Shown here one piece after another: positions 28,965 to 39,209 of a DNA stretch of 64,000 nt. The stretch comes from Pseudoalteromonas sp. NBT06-2 (GTDB lineage: Bacteria > Pseudomonadota > Gammaproteobacteria > Enterobacterales > Alteromonadaceae): assembly GCF_002276045.1 (NCBI RefSeq), contig NZ_NQMR01000007.1:41733-105732 (forward strand), in the 5' to 3' direction. A program made the translations under genes and the position numbers. A model generated the notes under the pieces. That model worked only from the letters and a program-made list of their open reading frames with translations. It did no database searches and was not told the origin of the DNA. Within the stretch, counting starts at the first letter, position 1, and every line of letters begins with the position of its first letter.

Positions 28965-29153
28965 AACTTCTTCTACCTTCAATGTTGTGCACTGGAAATA
29001 ATTTAAATTGTTAACTAAATTGCAGATTTGCAAAAATAGAAGAGCTATTCTTACTTATTACAGTTTTTTGAGCAATAAAAACCCCTACAAATTTTAGGTT
29101 CTTTAGTTTTTTTCATATTATTTAAATTAATAACGCTATTGTTGACACCGTTT

Positions 29154-29169
29154 AGACGTCTAGGCGTAA
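29154..29169 (+). promoter_or_regulatory. tandem MetJ boxes upstream of metK
   Basis: AGACGTCT (29154-29161) is the exact met-box consensus. It is followed directly by AGGCGTAA (29162-29169), a weaker second box. A -35-like TTGACA begins at 29142, so bound MetJ would cover the core promoter. metK starts 126 nt downstream. The rest of the 331 bp tkt-metK gap shows no ORF and no SAM riboswitch motif that I can recognise. Confidence 0.7.
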
Positions 29170-29295
29170 AAAAGCTATGAAATTGAAATCGCTTCAGATA
29201 ATATAACTTCATAATTTTTATCCAGCGCCTGCTTCACCTCCTTAGACAACTTGAAGGTGTAAAAACCAGCGCTCTCTATTGTGAGTATATATAAA

Positions 29296-30483
29296 ATGGC
29301 AAAACATTTTTTTACTTCTGAATCAGTATCAGAAGGTCATCCAGATAAAATTGCAGATCAAATCTCTGATGCAGTATTAGATGCTATTATTGCTAAAGAT
29401 AAGCATGCTAGAGTTGCTTGTGAAACTATGGTAAAAACTGGTGTTGCAATTATTTCAGGTGAAGTTTCAACCGATGCTTGGGTTGATTTAGAAAAACTAA
29501 CACGTAACGTGATCAGTGAAATTGGTTACACATCTTCTGATGTTGGTTTTGATGGCGAAACTTGTGGCATCATGAATTTAATTGGTCAACAATCTCCTGA
29601 AATTGCACAAGGTGTTGATCGTTCAAAACCTGAAGAACAAGGTGCTGGTGACCAAGGTTTAATGTTTGGTTACGCGACAAATGAAACGCCAACTTTAATG
29701 CCTGCACCACTTTATTACTCTCATCGCTTAGTTGAACGTCAAGCTGAAGCACGTAAATCGGGCATATTACCTTGGTTACGTCCAGATGCTAAATCTCAGG
29801 TTACTTTTATATATGAAGATAACAAGCCTGTAGCGATTGATACTGTTGTATTATCAACTCAGCATAACCCAGATATCAAACAAGATGATTTAGTTAATGC
29901 GGTAATGGAAAACATCATCAAGCACGTATTACCAGCAGAATTATTAACTGAAGATACTAAATATCATATCAACCCAACTGGTCGTTTTGTCATTGGTGGT
30001 CCAGTAGGTGATTGTGGTTTAACTGGTCGTAAAATCATTGTTGATACATATGGTGGTATGGCACGTCATGGTGGTGGTGCTTTCTCTGGTAAAGATCCAT
30101 CAAAAGTTGACCGTAGTGCTGCATACGCTGGTCGTTATGTTGCAAAAAACATTGTTGCTGCTGGTCTTGCTGATCGTTGTGAAATTCAGGTTTCTTATGC
30201 TATTGGTGTTGCAGAGCCGACGTCTATCTCTGTTGATACATTTGGCACAGGTAAAGTATCTGAAGAGCGTTTAGTTGAACTAATACGTGAGAACTTCGAT
30301 CTACGTCCTTACGGTATCACTAAGATGTTAGACTTATTACATCCTATGTACCAACAAACTGCCGCATACGGTCACTTTGGTCGCGAACCATATGAAATGA
30401 CAGTTGGCGATGATACTTTCACAGCGTTCAGTTGGGAAAAAACAGACAAAGCTGACACATTAAAAGCAACAGCAGGTTTGTAG
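29296..30483 (+). CDS. metK: S-adenosylmethionine synthetase
   Basis: 395 residues from [22 protein letters not shown]. Other signatures: [12 protein letters not shown] (hexapeptide region), [19 protein letters not shown], and the N-terminal His of SEGHPDK. It makes SAM from methionine and ATP. A GTG five codons upstream (29281) is in frame, but the family starts at MAKH. Regulation by MetJ is likely from the boxes at 29154-29169. Confidence 0.97.
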   Translation: MAKHFFTSESVSEGHPDKIADQISDAVLDAIIAKDKHARVACETMVKTGVAIISGEVSTDAWVDLEKLTRNVISEIGYTSSDVGFDGETCGIMNLIGQQSPEIAQGVDRSKPEEQGAGDQGLMFGYATNETPTLMPAPLYYSHRLVERQAEARKSGILPWLRPDAKSQVTFIYEDNKPVAIDTVVLSTQHNPDIKQDDLVNAVMENIIKHVLPAELLTEDTKYHINPTGRFVIGGPVGDCGLTGRKIIVDTYGGMARHGGGAFSGKDPSKVDRSAAYAGRYVAKNIVAAGLADRCEIQVSYAIGVAEPTSISVDTFGTGKVSEERLVELIRENFDLRPYGITKMLDLLHPMYQQTAAYGHFGREPYEMTVGDDTFTAFSWEKTDKADTLKATAGL

Positions 30484-30503
30484 CCTACTTCAATTTAGAG
30501 CAT

Positions 30504-30533
30504 AAAAAGGAGAAGCTAAGCTTCTCCTTTTTG
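30504..30533 (+). terminator. terminator of metK
   Basis: GGAGAAGC (30509-30516), loop TAA, GCTTCTCC (30520-30527), then TTTTTG. Confidence 0.88.
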
Positions 30534-30584
30534 TTTCAAACTAATATCGTTAAGAGCATTAAATTTAAACCTAAAGTTTATTAC

Positions 30585-32035
30585 TTACTCTAATAGAGCT
30601 AGTACTTGAGCTGTTTTCTCTTTCATTAGCTTCTCATCACCTTTCGTTTCCAAGTTCAACCTGAGTAAAGCTTCTGTATTTGATTTTCTAAGGTTAAAAC
30701 GCCAATACCCCATATCTATACTGATCCCATCGGTATAATCAATTTCAATAGCATCATTTTTATATGCAGCAAGTACCCTAAATATCACAGCATCTGCATC
30801 AGAGACTTGTCGATTAATTTCACCTGATGATGGGCAAGCGGATACTCTATTTTTGACTAAGTTAGATAAGCAAGTACTTTTTACACATAGAAGTTCAGCA
30901 ATTAATAACCAAGGGATCATACCTGAGTCACAATATGAAAAATCTCTAAAATAATGATGTGCACTCATTTCACCGCCATAAATTGCATCTTCGGCCCTCA
31001 TCCTTTCTTTTATAAAAGCATGTCCTGTTTTGCTTTGAATTGCCTTGCCACCTGCATTATTTACAAGTTCAATTGTATTCCAGTTTAATCGTGGATCATG
31101 AATGATTTTTTCACTTGGATTTTTTTGTAAAAAAGCTTCAGCTAGTAAACCAACAATATAGTAGCCTTCGATGAATTTTCCTTTTTCATCAAAAAGGAAG
31201 CACCTATCAAAATCACCATCCCATGCAATACCCATATCGGCATTATGTGCAATAACAGCATCTATAGTGTCTTGTCGATTTTCAGGAAGTAATGGGTTTG
31301 GAATACCATTGGGAAAATTTCCATCTGGTTCATGATTTATTTTGATAAATTCAATTCGTGTATTAAGTTTGTAAAACTGAGTTTCTATTGCATCAACAAC
31401 ATGTCCCGCAGCACCATTTCCAGCATTAACAACTAATTTAAGAGGCTGAATATTTTGGCAGTCAATATAAGTAAATAAATGTAAAACATATTCATTTAGT
31501 GTTGATATATCCTTTATTACACCTCTAACTAGTGTTTTTCTTTAAATTTTTGGGATTGTGCTAATGCCTGAATATCAAATAAACCAGTATCACCACTAAT
31601 CGGCTTTGATAGTTCCTTAATTAGTTTCATTCCATTAAAGTTCATCGGGTTATGGCTAGCTGTGACTTCAATACCACCATCAAGGTTTAAGTGTGATGTA
31701 GCAAAGTAAACTTCCTCGGTTCCTGCCACTCCAAGATCAAAAACATTTACACCTGCATCCATTAAGCCGTTAGCTAACGACAACTTAAGTTCATTAGAAG
31801 TTAATCGAACATCACCACCAACAACAACAGATTTAGGTGACAAAATATCACTGTATGCACGCCCGATACGATATGCAATATCAATATTTAGCTCTTGACC
31901 TAACTCACCCCTTATATCATAAGCTTTAAAGCAAGTTAATTTTTCTACTTGTGAACTAGACCCGAGTTCTATGCTAGATTTTGATTCATCTAATATTGGT
32001 TTACTAGTGTTAATGGAGTGTGATCCATTTGTCAT
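30585..32035 (-). pseudogene. manB: phosphomannomutase, single frameshift
   Basis: Two frames together give a full-length phosphomannomutase (CpsG/ManB type). The first runs from MTNGSH (start 32035, AAGG 8 nt upstream) through [15 protein letters not shown] and the phosphoserine loop [11 protein letters not shown] to a stop right after KFKEKH. The second continues [16 protein letters not shown], then [14 protein letters not shown] and [12 protein letters not shown] to the true end. One missing base in an A5 run (31535-31539) explains the shift: one more A would give KEKTLVRG. It is either a real mutation, a phase-variable tract or a sequencing error. The intact enzyme makes mannose-1-phosphate for manC. 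Confidence 0.85.
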
Positions 32036-32093
32036 TTTTTGAACCTTTATAAAACTGAAACCATTTTTTAGATTTGATTTACTTAAAATGAAT

Positions 32094-33578
32094 TTAACTA
32101 CGTCCGTATTTATCTTCAAATCTTACAATATCGTCTTCATCCAAATATAAACCAGATTGAACTTCAATCAGTTCTAGTGGAATAACACCCGGATTTTCTA
32201 AGGCATGAATGACACCTATCGGAATATATGTAGATTGATTTTCAGTTAATAGAATCTCACTTTTACCATTGGTGATCTTTCCCACTCCTGAAACAACAAT
32301 CCAGTGTTCTGCTCTATGATGATGCATTTGAACCGAAAGCTTACCCCCAGGGTTTACCGTTATACGTTTGACTTGAAACCTTTCTCCGTTATCAAGGGAG
32401 TCATACTTCCCCCACGGTCTATACATTTCTCTATGAAATGTTGCTTCACTGCGATTTTCTTTTTTTAGTTTATTTACAACTACTTTAACGTCTTTCGCTT
32501 TATCTTTATGAGCAATTAAAATGGCGTCCTTTGTATTGACAATAACAAGATCATCAACACCAACTAAGGCAACAAGCTTATCATCACTCATAACTAATGA
32601 GTTTTGCGTATCAGTGGCTTTAACATCACCTTTAAATACATTGCCTTTATGATCTTTTTCAGAGACTTGCCATAAAGTAGAAAAACCGCCAATGTCATTC
32701 CACCCAGCATCCATAGGCACTACAACCGCATCACCATTATCAACTTGCTGACAAAGAGGTTCCATTACCGCGTAATCAATAGATTCATCAGGACATGCTA
32801 AAAATGCTTCTTTATTGATTCTAATAAAATCGTTGTCAACTTTTTGTTGTTGCATTGATTTTTCACATGCATCATATATATCTGGACGAAATTGTTTAAG
32901 GACAACTAAATAACGGCTTGCTTTAAACATAAACATAAACATAAACATAAACATAAACATACCACTATTCCAATAAAACTCTCCAGAATCAACATAAATT
33001 TGAGCTGTTTCTAAATTTGGCTTTTCTACAAAATTCGTCACTTTAAAAGATGTTAAACCGGCTTGAGTAGCATCCAAATGTTTTTGTAAAGGCTCTCCTC
33101 GCTTCAAATATCTATATCCAGTTTCAGGCTTATCAGCAACAATACCAAAAGTAACAAGCTTGTCATCTTGATCATGAACATAAGCTTGTTTCACTGATTT
33201 TTGAAATTCATCTTTATTTTCAATGATATGATCAGCTGCTAATACGAGTAAGATAGGCTCACATGTCTCTTTACTATTTTCTAATGCTTTAAATGCAGCA
33301 AGTGCAATTGCGGGTGCAGTATTTCTTCCGGCAGGTTCTAAAAGTATCCCATTATGATCCACTCCTAACTGACGTATTTGTTCTGCTGCAATAAATCTAT
33401 GTTCTTCATTGCAAATAAGTATACTAGGTTGACTATTTAATCCTTCTAAGCGTGCCATCGTCTGCTGAAGCATTGTTTGATCACCATAAAGTGACAAAAA
33501 TTGCTTTGGATAATTTCCTCTTGATAATGGCCATAAACGTGTGCCGGAACCACCAGCCATAATTACGGGTAAGATCAT
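32094..33578 (-). CDS. manC: mannose-1-phosphate guanylyltransferase / mannose-6-phosphate isomerase
   Basis: 494 residues. The N-terminal nucleotidyltransferase has [23 protein letters not shown]. The C-terminal cupin isomerase domain has [31 protein letters not shown] and the [18 protein letters not shown] region. It makes GDP-mannose for surface polysaccharide. Residues 207-218 are six Met-Phe pairs from a hexamer repeat, where the family has SGMFxFKASRY. It ends 59 nt before manB starts, so the two form an operon. Confidence 0.94.
   Translation of the reverse strand: MILPVIMAGGSGTRLWPLSRGNYPKQFLSLYGDQTMLQQTMARLEGLNSQPSILICNEEHRFIAAEQIRQLGVDHNGILLEPAGRNTAPAIALAAFKALENSKETCEPILLVLAADHIIENKDEFQKSVKQAYVHDQDDKLVTFGIVADKPETGYRYLKRGEPLQKHLDATQAGLTSFKVTNFVEKPNLETAQIYVDSGEFYWNSGMFMFMFMFMFMFKASRYLVVLKQFRPDIYDACEKSMQQQKVDNDFIRINKEAFLACPDESIDYAVMEPLCQQVDNGDAVVVPMDAGWNDIGGFSTLWQVSEKDHKGNVFKGDVKATDTQNSLVMSDDKLVALVGVDDLVIVNTKDAILIAHKDKAKDVKVVVNKLKKENRSEATFHREMYRPWGKYDSLDNGERFQVKRITVNPGGKLSVQMHHHRAEHWIVVSGVGKITNGKSEILLTENQSTYIPIGVIHALENPGVIPLELIEVQSGLYLDEDDIVRFEDKYGRS
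32925..32960 (-). repeat. in-frame hexanucleotide microsatellite in manC
   Basis: Six perfect copies of AAACAT on the plus strand (ATGTTT on the coding strand), giving Met-Phe six times. Changes in copy number keep the reading frame. Confidence 0.95.
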
Positions 33579-33696
33579 TGTAAAAATTCCTTTTTATAAC
33601 TAATCACTATTTTAAACTGCTCACGCCCATGATTTTCAGCATACTTTTGATGAGATTCTGAAAAATAAAGCAAGCTAAGTTGTGATCTTTTAGCTA

Positions 33697-34066
33697 TATA
33701 CCCATGATACCTAAAAATGCGCAATTTCAGCGAGAATTAAACAGGATTTAGGTAAGGCATTAATTGAAGATAATGGTTGTTCCCTTATCAAAACTAATAA
33801 CGCAGCATAAACCCTGTTTAAACTCGCCGAGACGGAGCCGCTGAACAAACCCACTTCATCGTTGTGTTGGTTTGAAAGGTAACCTACATTCTTGCACCAA
33901 CATGCCTTGAATTAAACTCCTCAGATAACTCTAAAACTCATTATCTAGGCGCATCTTTGTATTAATGGTTACTCCTCTTCGTCAATATGCTCTTGCATTA
34001 CTCTAGTACATCTATGTAGGCAACAACGAGCATGATTGCTCAGAAGTCCCCACTAGATTGGTTTAA
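33697..34066. repeat. mosaic repeat: type C joined to type A
   Basis: 33697 to about 33945 follows type C (TATACCCATGATACC, then CAGCGAGAATTAAACAGG, CTCGCCGAGACGGAGC, AACATGCCTTGAATTAAAC). From about 33945 it switches to the middle of type A (ATCTAGGCGCATCTTTG, ATGGTTACTCC, CAATATGCTCTTGCATT, GCAACAACGAGCATGA, CAGAAGTCCC). It stops without the right terminal repeat. Confidence 0.75.
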
Positions 34067-34076
34067 AAACTTATTT

Positions 34077-34511
34077 TTAATCTTTATTACGCATTTTATT
34101 TTTTCTGTGTTTCATCATTTTATCTAGTTTTTCTTGTTGTACTTTATCTAGTGTATTCCAAATTTGATTTTTACCTCTCGCTTTTATAATTGATATTTTT
34201 ATCTTTCTATCTTGGTTGCTTATCAGTAGTTCACGAAAAGCGTGTTCATCAAATGTTTCACTTTGAATTAAAGCCTTACGTTGCTGGCGAGTTTCTTTTC
34301 CAGCTTCTTTATATTGCTCTAAAGCTGATTTTTTCAGTTCTATAAATGATTTTATTTGAGATTGTTGAGCATCAGTTAAAGATAAGTGTTCTTTTGCACG
34401 ATCTGATAACAACATATGCTCTGATGACATTCCAAGCTTAGCAACAACTGAATAACTGCTAAGAGAAGTGATTGATAATGCCGCTATTAGAAATACATTT
34501 GATAATTTCAT
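34077..34511 (-). CDS. cpxP: CpxP/Spy-family periplasmic protein
   Basis: 144 residues from MKLSNVFLIAAL, with a signal peptide ending VVA. The mature part is helical and charged, with an LTxxQ-type motif (LSLTDAQQSQIKSFIEL) and a Lys-rich tail. GGAAG is 8 nt before this ATG. An upstream in-frame ATG (34607) would put the signal peptide inside the protein. It is transcribed away from cpxR across a CpxR-like site. It probably acts as a periplasmic chaperone or inhibitor of CpxA. Confidence 0.75.
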   Translation of the reverse strand: MKLSNVFLIAALSITSLSSYSVVAKLGMSSEHMLLSDRAKEHLSLTDAQQSQIKSFIELKKSALEQYKEAGKETRQQRKALIQSETFDEHAFRELLISNQDRKIKISIIKARGKNQIWNTLDKVQQEKLDKMMKHRKNKMRNKD

Positions 34512-34582
34512 AATTAATCTTCCTATTTGTTGGGGAACGATTAAAAGTATAATCAGTGCAATGAAAAGTAACGCAAACGTAA

Positions 34583-34598
34583 GTAAAGATTGTGTAAA
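34583..34598. promoter_or_regulatory. CpxR-type box between cpxP and cpxR
   Basis: GTAAA-GATTGT-GTAAA matches the CpxR pattern of two GTAAA repeats. It lies about 72 nt from both start codons of the divergent cpxP and cpxR genes, placed to serve both. Confidence 0.6.
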
Positions 34599-34668
34599 GA
34601 TAAACACCCTTATCTAAAAAACGTTACTATATTCACCTTATATAAGATAAGAAGTTTAGGACATTTTA

Positions 34669-35352
34669 ATGCAAATATTACTAATTGATGATGATATAGA
34701 GCTATGTGACCTTTTAAGTGAATACTTAGGTGCTCACGGTTTTGAAGTTATAACTGAAAATGATGGCCAAGCAGGTTTAGATCGCGCTTTAACAGACCAT
34801 TTTTCGCTCATTTTACTCGATGTCATGTTACCTAAACTAAATGGTTTTGAGGTGTTAAAACAGTTTAGACAAAAAAAACTCACGCCACTCATTATGTTAA
34901 CTGCGAGCGGTGAAGATTTTGATCGTATTTTTGGTTTAGAACTCGGTGCTGATGATTACTTAGCAAAGCCTTTTAATCACAGAGAATTATTGGCAAGAGT
35001 AAAAGCAATAACAAGAAGAATTGACCATATTAATAGTTTAAATAAAACATCGATTCTTAATATAAATAGTATGAGAGTCTGCCCAAAAAGTCGTGAAGTG
35101 TTTGCTAACGAAAATGTACTCACGCTAACAGGAACTGAATATGAAATTTTAGTTTTACTTATAAAAAATGCCAACGATATAATTAGTAAAGACGAAATAA
35201 GTACACAAGTATTAGGGCGACGATTAGTCGCTTTTGATCGCTCCATTGATATGCACGTAAGTAATATTAGGAAAAAAATAGCTGAATATAGCCAAGGTGA
35301 AAAAATAAAAACAGTCCGTGGTTCTGGTTATATTTTTTTATCAGGAGAGTAA
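34669..35352 (+). CDS. cpxR: envelope stress response regulator CpxR
   Basis: 227 residues, OmpR/PhoB type. The receiver has LLIDDDIELCDLL, acceptor Asp in LILLDVMLPK, MLTASGEDFD and DDYLAKPF. The C-terminal winged helix has LTLTGTEYEILVLL, DEISTQVLGRR, FDRSIDMHVSNIRKK and TVRGSGYIF. The divergent CpxP-like gene and following kinase support the CpxR name. The stop is one base before the cpxA start. Confidence 0.9.
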   Translation: MQILLIDDDIELCDLLSEYLGAHGFEVITENDGQAGLDRALTDHFSLILLDVMLPKLNGFEVLKQFRQKKLTPLIMLTASGEDFDRIFGLELGADDYLAKPFNHRELLARVKAITRRIDHINSLNKTSILNINSMRVCPKSREVFANENVLTLTGTEYEILVLLIKNANDIISKDEISTQVLGRRLVAFDRSIDMHVSNIRKKIAEYSQGEKIKTVRGSGYIFLSGE

Positions 35353-35353
35353 A

Positions 35354-36745
35354 ATGAAAATCTCTTTTATTGATCCTAGGCGTTACTTATTTTTCAAAAT
35401 ATTTTTATGGTTTTGGTTAACCTTAGTCGCCACAGTCAGCCTGTTAATCTTTTTAAGTAATGTAACCATTAATGATATTGTATATGAGTCACTAGAAGGT
35501 CCAAAATTAAAAAATTTACAGCATATCGCCCATAATATTGAACGTATAGCTAAAAATAAAAATATCGATATTCAAAAAATAGCCAATCACCCAAGAATAA
35601 AAAGATATCGCAGCTTATATTTCAAAGCTGAAAACCCAGAAAACAGTTTTTTAAATCGCAAAGAGCTAAAAGGCTTTGATTCAAGCCTATTGAGCTTTAG
35701 CCAAAACTTAGCACCTCAAGCGATCTTTGCCAAAGAATTTCATGCTTTTGGCCCTATAAAAGTAGAAGTAAAAGAAAAGCAATACTGGATTTATGAGATT
35801 AAGCCTAATGGTCGTCAAAATTTAGGTTTAAAGCTTAGACTTATGCCAACTTGGCTGAAATTAACAGTTTCTATTATTGCATCAATGGGACTCAGTTTAT
35901 TATTTAGTCGTACTTTAATTAAACCGATAAATTCACTAAAAAATGCAGCATTTGCATTAGCCGATGGCAAACTAAAATCCAGAATAAAAATCAAAGTTCA
36001 ACGTAATGATGAGCTTGGACAACTCACTAATGACTTCAATAAAATGGCTGAAAATTTAGAACAGCTCATGACAAGTCAAAAACGACTATTAGCTGACATA
36101 TCTCATGAATTAAGGTCTCCTTTAACTCGCTTACAGATGGCTGCGGGTTTAGCACAAATGCAAAAAAACTCAAAAGAGAATAACTATCTAGCTCGTATCG
36201 AAAAAGAAGCTAATACATTAGATGAAATGATAGGCGATGTTTTAAAACTATCTCGATTAGAAGTACAAAGTCAGATGCTTAGTAAAGAATTTCAACCTTT
36301 TAACTTAGTGCTAAAAACCGTTTTATCTGATGCTAAATTTGAAGCAAAAGAAAATAACAAATCGCTGAAGGTCATTGGAGAGCAAAATAGTGAGTTTTCT
36401 TTTGATGGTCAAATACTCTCCAGCGCTTTAGATAATGTATTGAGAAATGCAATAAAATACGCAACTAGCCTTATTACCGTAGAGCTAAATCAAACGAATA
36501 GTGAAATTGAGATCACCATATCAGATGATGGATCAGGTGTACCTGAGGAGGATATAAATAATTTATTTGAACCATTTTTTAGAGTATCGCAATCAAGACA
36601 ACGTAACTCTGGCGGTACAGGCTTAGGTTTGGCAATTTGTAAACATGCTATTTTAGCCCATAACGGCAGCATAAAATTGCATAACCAAGAAGGTTCAGGT
36701 TTATCTGTCATAATAAAATTACCAACTGATATGAAAGACTATTAA
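35354..36745 (+). CDS. cpxA: envelope stress sensor histidine kinase CpxA
   Basis: 463 residues from MKISFIDPRRYLF (AGGAGAG just upstream). TM1 is near residues 14-36, followed by a periplasmic domain of about 130 residues and TM2 near 171-188. The HAMP region is RTLIKPINSLKNAAFALADG. The H-box is LLADISHELRSPLTRLQMAAG. ATPase motifs are DNVLRNAIKYA, SDDGSGVP and GGTGLGLAICKHA. It controls CpxR. Its stop overlaps the next ATG (TAATG), coupling it to the hydrolase gene. Confidence 0.9.
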   Translation: MKISFIDPRRYLFFKIFLWFWLTLVATVSLLIFLSNVTINDIVYESLEGPKLKNLQHIAHNIERIAKNKNIDIQKIANHPRIKRYRSLYFKAENPENSFLNRKELKGFDSSLLSFSQNLAPQAIFAKEFHAFGPIKVEVKEKQYWIYEIKPNGRQNLGLKLRLMPTWLKLTVSIIASMGLSLLFSRTLIKPINSLKNAAFALADGKLKSRIKIKVQRNDELGQLTNDFNKMAENLEQLMTSQKRLLADISHELRSPLTRLQMAAGLAQMQKNSKENNYLARIEKEANTLDEMIGDVLKLSRLEVQSQMLSKEFQPFNLVLKTVLSDAKFEAKENNKSLKVIGEQNSEFSFDGQILSSALDNVLRNAIKYATSLITVELNQTNSEIEITISDDGSGVPEEDINNLFEPFFRVSQSRQRNSGGTGLGLAICKHAILAHNGSIKLHNQEGSGLSVIIKLPTDMKDY

Positions 36746-37698
36746 TGTTTTATAGTAAAGAAAGTAAGTTATTGGATAACCAAACTGAAATTGAGCTATT
36801 TTGGCAGGCTCAAGTACATCAAAATACTTTAGATGTCTCTGATAGTAAATTAGCTTACGCTTACGCAATTCCTGAATATGTAAAATACAGCATAGTAATT
36901 AGCTCAGGTAGAATTGAATCTTTATTAAAGTATAAAGAATTAATTTGGGAATTTAATAAAAATGATATCGCGGTTTTTATACTCGATCATAGAGGCCAAG
37001 GATTATCAGAACGCGCTTTAAAAAACTCACAAATAGGGCATATAGAAGATTTTTCACACTATACCGCCGATTTTAATCAATTTAACTTACAAGTTGTTAA
37101 TAAATTACTGAAAGGAGATAAGTTTTTATTGGCACACTCTATGGGATCAGCTATTGCCCATAATTACTTAAATACATACAAACATACATTCGATAAAGTT
37201 ATTTTTTGTGCTCCTATGTTTGGCATTAATACGGGTAATATACCTTTATGGTTAGCAAAATATTTAGCTTATGGTTTAAATAAAATTGGACTAGGTGAAA
37301 GCTATGCACCCGGTCAATCAAATTACCAAGAAAAAGACTTTAGTGATAATGAACTCACACAAAGTAAAAGGCGATATCAAGTATTCACGGAGTGTTATCA
37401 AAACAATGAGCAAATTAAATTAGGTGGAACCAGTGTTGCTTGGCTTGATAGCGCTTTTAAATCAATGGCAAAAGTATTGACTAAACCTATAAATATTCCA
37501 AGTTTAATATTGCAAGCTCAAAGTGATTCTATTGTTTGTAATCAAGCTCAAGTATTAGCCCATAATAAAATGCCACTTTCCAAACTCATTATTTTAGAAA
37601 ATGGCAAACATGAATTATTATGTGAAACAGATGAAGTTAGAGAAAAAGCACTCTCTTGTATTTATGAATTTTTTGACACTACTGATAAAGGGTCTTGA
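36745..37698 (+). CDS. pldB: alpha/beta hydrolase, lysophospholipase L2-like
   Basis: 317 residues. It has an N-terminal IELFWQAQ region, then FILDHRGQGLSER, the nucleophile elbow LLAHSMGSAIAH (Ser near residue 135), a late Asp in LQAQSDSIV and a His in ENGKHELLCE. The pattern matches PldB-type lysophospholipase/monoglyceride lipase. It is coupled to cpxA by a one-base overlap, suggesting a role in envelope lipid repair under Cpx control. Its 3' end overlaps fieF by 37 bp, tail to tail. Confidence 0.78.
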   Translation: MFYSKESKLLDNQTEIELFWQAQVHQNTLDVSDSKLAYAYAIPEYVKYSIVISSGRIESLLKYKELIWEFNKNDIAVFILDHRGQGLSERALKNSQIGHIEDFSHYTADFNQFNLQVVNKLLKGDKFLLAHSMGSAIAHNYLNTYKHTFDKVIFCAPMFGINTGNIPLWLAKYLAYGLNKIGLGESYAPGQSNYQEKDFSDNELTQSKRRYQVFTECYQNNEQIKLGGTSVAWLDSAFKSMAKVLTKPINIPSLILQAQSDSIVCNQAQVLAHNKMPLSKLIILENGKHELLCETDEVREKALSCIYEFFDTTDKGS

Positions 37699-38558
37699 TG
37701 TATTATGATATCAAGTTCACCATCAACCCCTTGCTTTAATAATGTTTCAACTTCTTCAGCGACTTGATGGGCTGTTATTAATGGTAAATCATCATCTAGT
37801 TCAACATGAAATTGAATAAATTTTGTTTTTCCTGCTTGTCGCGTTCTAATTTCATGTAAGCCATGCACCTTTTTATGACTATTAACTAGCTGCTTTATGA
37901 CTTGCTTCTCTTCATCAGGTAACTCTTTATCCATTAAATGTGCCCCGCTTTCGACTCCGACTTCCCATGCGTTATAAAGTAAGAATATCGCGACACCAAT
38001 AGTGAATATAGGATCAGCAATAACCCAACCAAAACTGGCCAAAATCATAGCGACCATCACACTCGCATTAAGTAATAAATCGCCTTTATAATGCAATGAA
38101 TCGGCTTTTATAGCGATAGATCCTGTTTTCTTCACTACAATATTTTGTACTGAAATTAAAATTAAAGTACATACAATTGCAAAAATACTGACACCGATAC
38201 CGATATTGAAACCGGCATTTGATATCTCAACCGGATTAATTAGTCGCTCAATACCATGAAATGCGAGTAAGCAAGCACTACCAGCAATAAATGCCGATTG
38301 CGCAAGCCCAGCTAAAGGCTCAGCTTTACCATGACCATATCTATGATCATCATCAGCTGGCATTAAAGCATAGCGTAATACAAAAAAATTAATCAGTGTT
38401 GCTGTGATATCTAATAAAGAATCAGTTAATGAACCTAGCATGGCGGAAGAGCCCGTAGAAAGCCAAGCCCATACCTTAGCTATTATCATTAAACTTACCA
38501 TGACTATGGCTGTCCAGCTCGCAAGCTTGACCCAAAAATCATACCCTTTATCTTGCAT
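37662..38558 (-). CDS. fieF: cation diffusion facilitator (FieF type)
   Basis: 298 residues from MQDKGYDFW; a GTG five codons upstream is possible. Membrane segments fill residues about 10-200. The metal sites SLTDSLLDITAT and DDDHRYGHGKAEPLAG are present in TM2 and the following loop. A second metal motif is in ADSLHYKGDLLLN, and the C-terminal cytoplasmic domain has HEIRTRQAGKTKFIQFHVELDD. It exports divalent metal such as Fe or Zn by proton exchange. cpxP-fieF are also neighbours in E. coli. Confidence 0.88.
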   Translation of the reverse strand: MQDKGYDFWVKLASWTAIVMVSLMIIAKVWAWLSTGSSAMLGSLTDSLLDITATLINFFVLRYALMPADDDHRYGHGKAEPLAGLAQSAFIAGSACLLAFHGIERLINPVEISNAGFNIGIGVSIFAIVCTLILISVQNIVVKKTGSIAIKADSLHYKGDLLLNASVMVAMILASFGWVIADPIFTIGVAIFLLYNAWEVGVESGAHLMDKELPDEEKQVIKQLVNSHKKVHGLHEIRTRQAGKTKFIQFHVELDDDLPLITAHQVAEEVETLLKQGVDGELDIIIHQDPLSVVSKNS

Positions 38559-38650
38559 ATGTAGAAATCTCACTTAATTATCTGAATTGATAGCATACCA
38601 TTTTTACTAAATTTGTTATGATGTTTATAATTTAATAAGCCGAGATTTTT

Positions 38651-39115
38651 ATGTTAGATATCGTACTTTACCAACCTGAAATTCCCCCCAATACTGGTAA
38701 TATTATTCGTTTATGTGCAAATACAGGTTACGCATTACATTTAATAGAACCTTTAGGTTTTGAGTGGGATGATAAACGTATAAAGCGTGCAGGTTTGGAT
38801 TATCATGAATTTAGTAATGTAAAAAGGCACGCAAATTTAGAAAGCTATATTGAAAACGAAAAACCAAATAAAATATACGCCTGTACAACAAAAGGCACTC
38901 AATTTTTTCATGAAGCTGAGTTTCAAGCTGGTGACTGTTTAATATTTGGTCCTGAAACCCGTGGGCTACCAATTGAAACAATCAACGCTTTACCTGAAGA
39001 TCAAAGGTTGAGAATTCCTATGCAAGCGAATAGTCGTAGCATGAATTTATCAAATGCAGTATCTGTTTTTGTTTATGAATCTTGGAGACAGCTTGGTTTT
39101 AAAGGTGCGAGTTAA
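38651..39115 (+). CDS. trmL: tRNA (cytidine(34)-2'-O)-methyltransferase
   Basis: 154 residues. SPOUT methyltransferase motifs: [22 protein letters not shown] at the N-terminus and the C-terminal knot [33 protein letters not shown]. It 2'-O-methylates the wobble base of certain leucine tRNAs. It stands alone here, with a repeat downstream. Confidence 0.95.
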   Translation: MLDIVLYQPEIPPNTGNIIRLCANTGYALHLIEPLGFEWDDKRIKRAGLDYHEFSNVKRHANLESYIENEKPNKIYACTTKGTQFFHEAEFQAGDCLIFGPETRGLPIETINALPEDQRLRIPMQANSRSMNLSNAVSVFVYESWRQLGFKGAS

Positions 39116-39209
39116 TGTTGAGTTAACGATATCTACGCACATATATAAAAAACTAAGGCGCATATACTAGTTGTCATTACTCACAACTCACTTGATAAGC
39201 AGTTTAGTA

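Noticed and set aside
29170..29295. SAM riboswitch in the metK leader
   Set aside because: Only a weak CACCT/AGGTG hairpin is visible and no SAM-I or SAM-II motif is recognisable. The MetJ boxes already explain regulation.
30585..33578. manB/manC as part of a larger polysaccharide cluster
   Set aside because: No glycosyltransferase, flippase or polymerase gene is adjacent; the flanks are metK and cpx genes.
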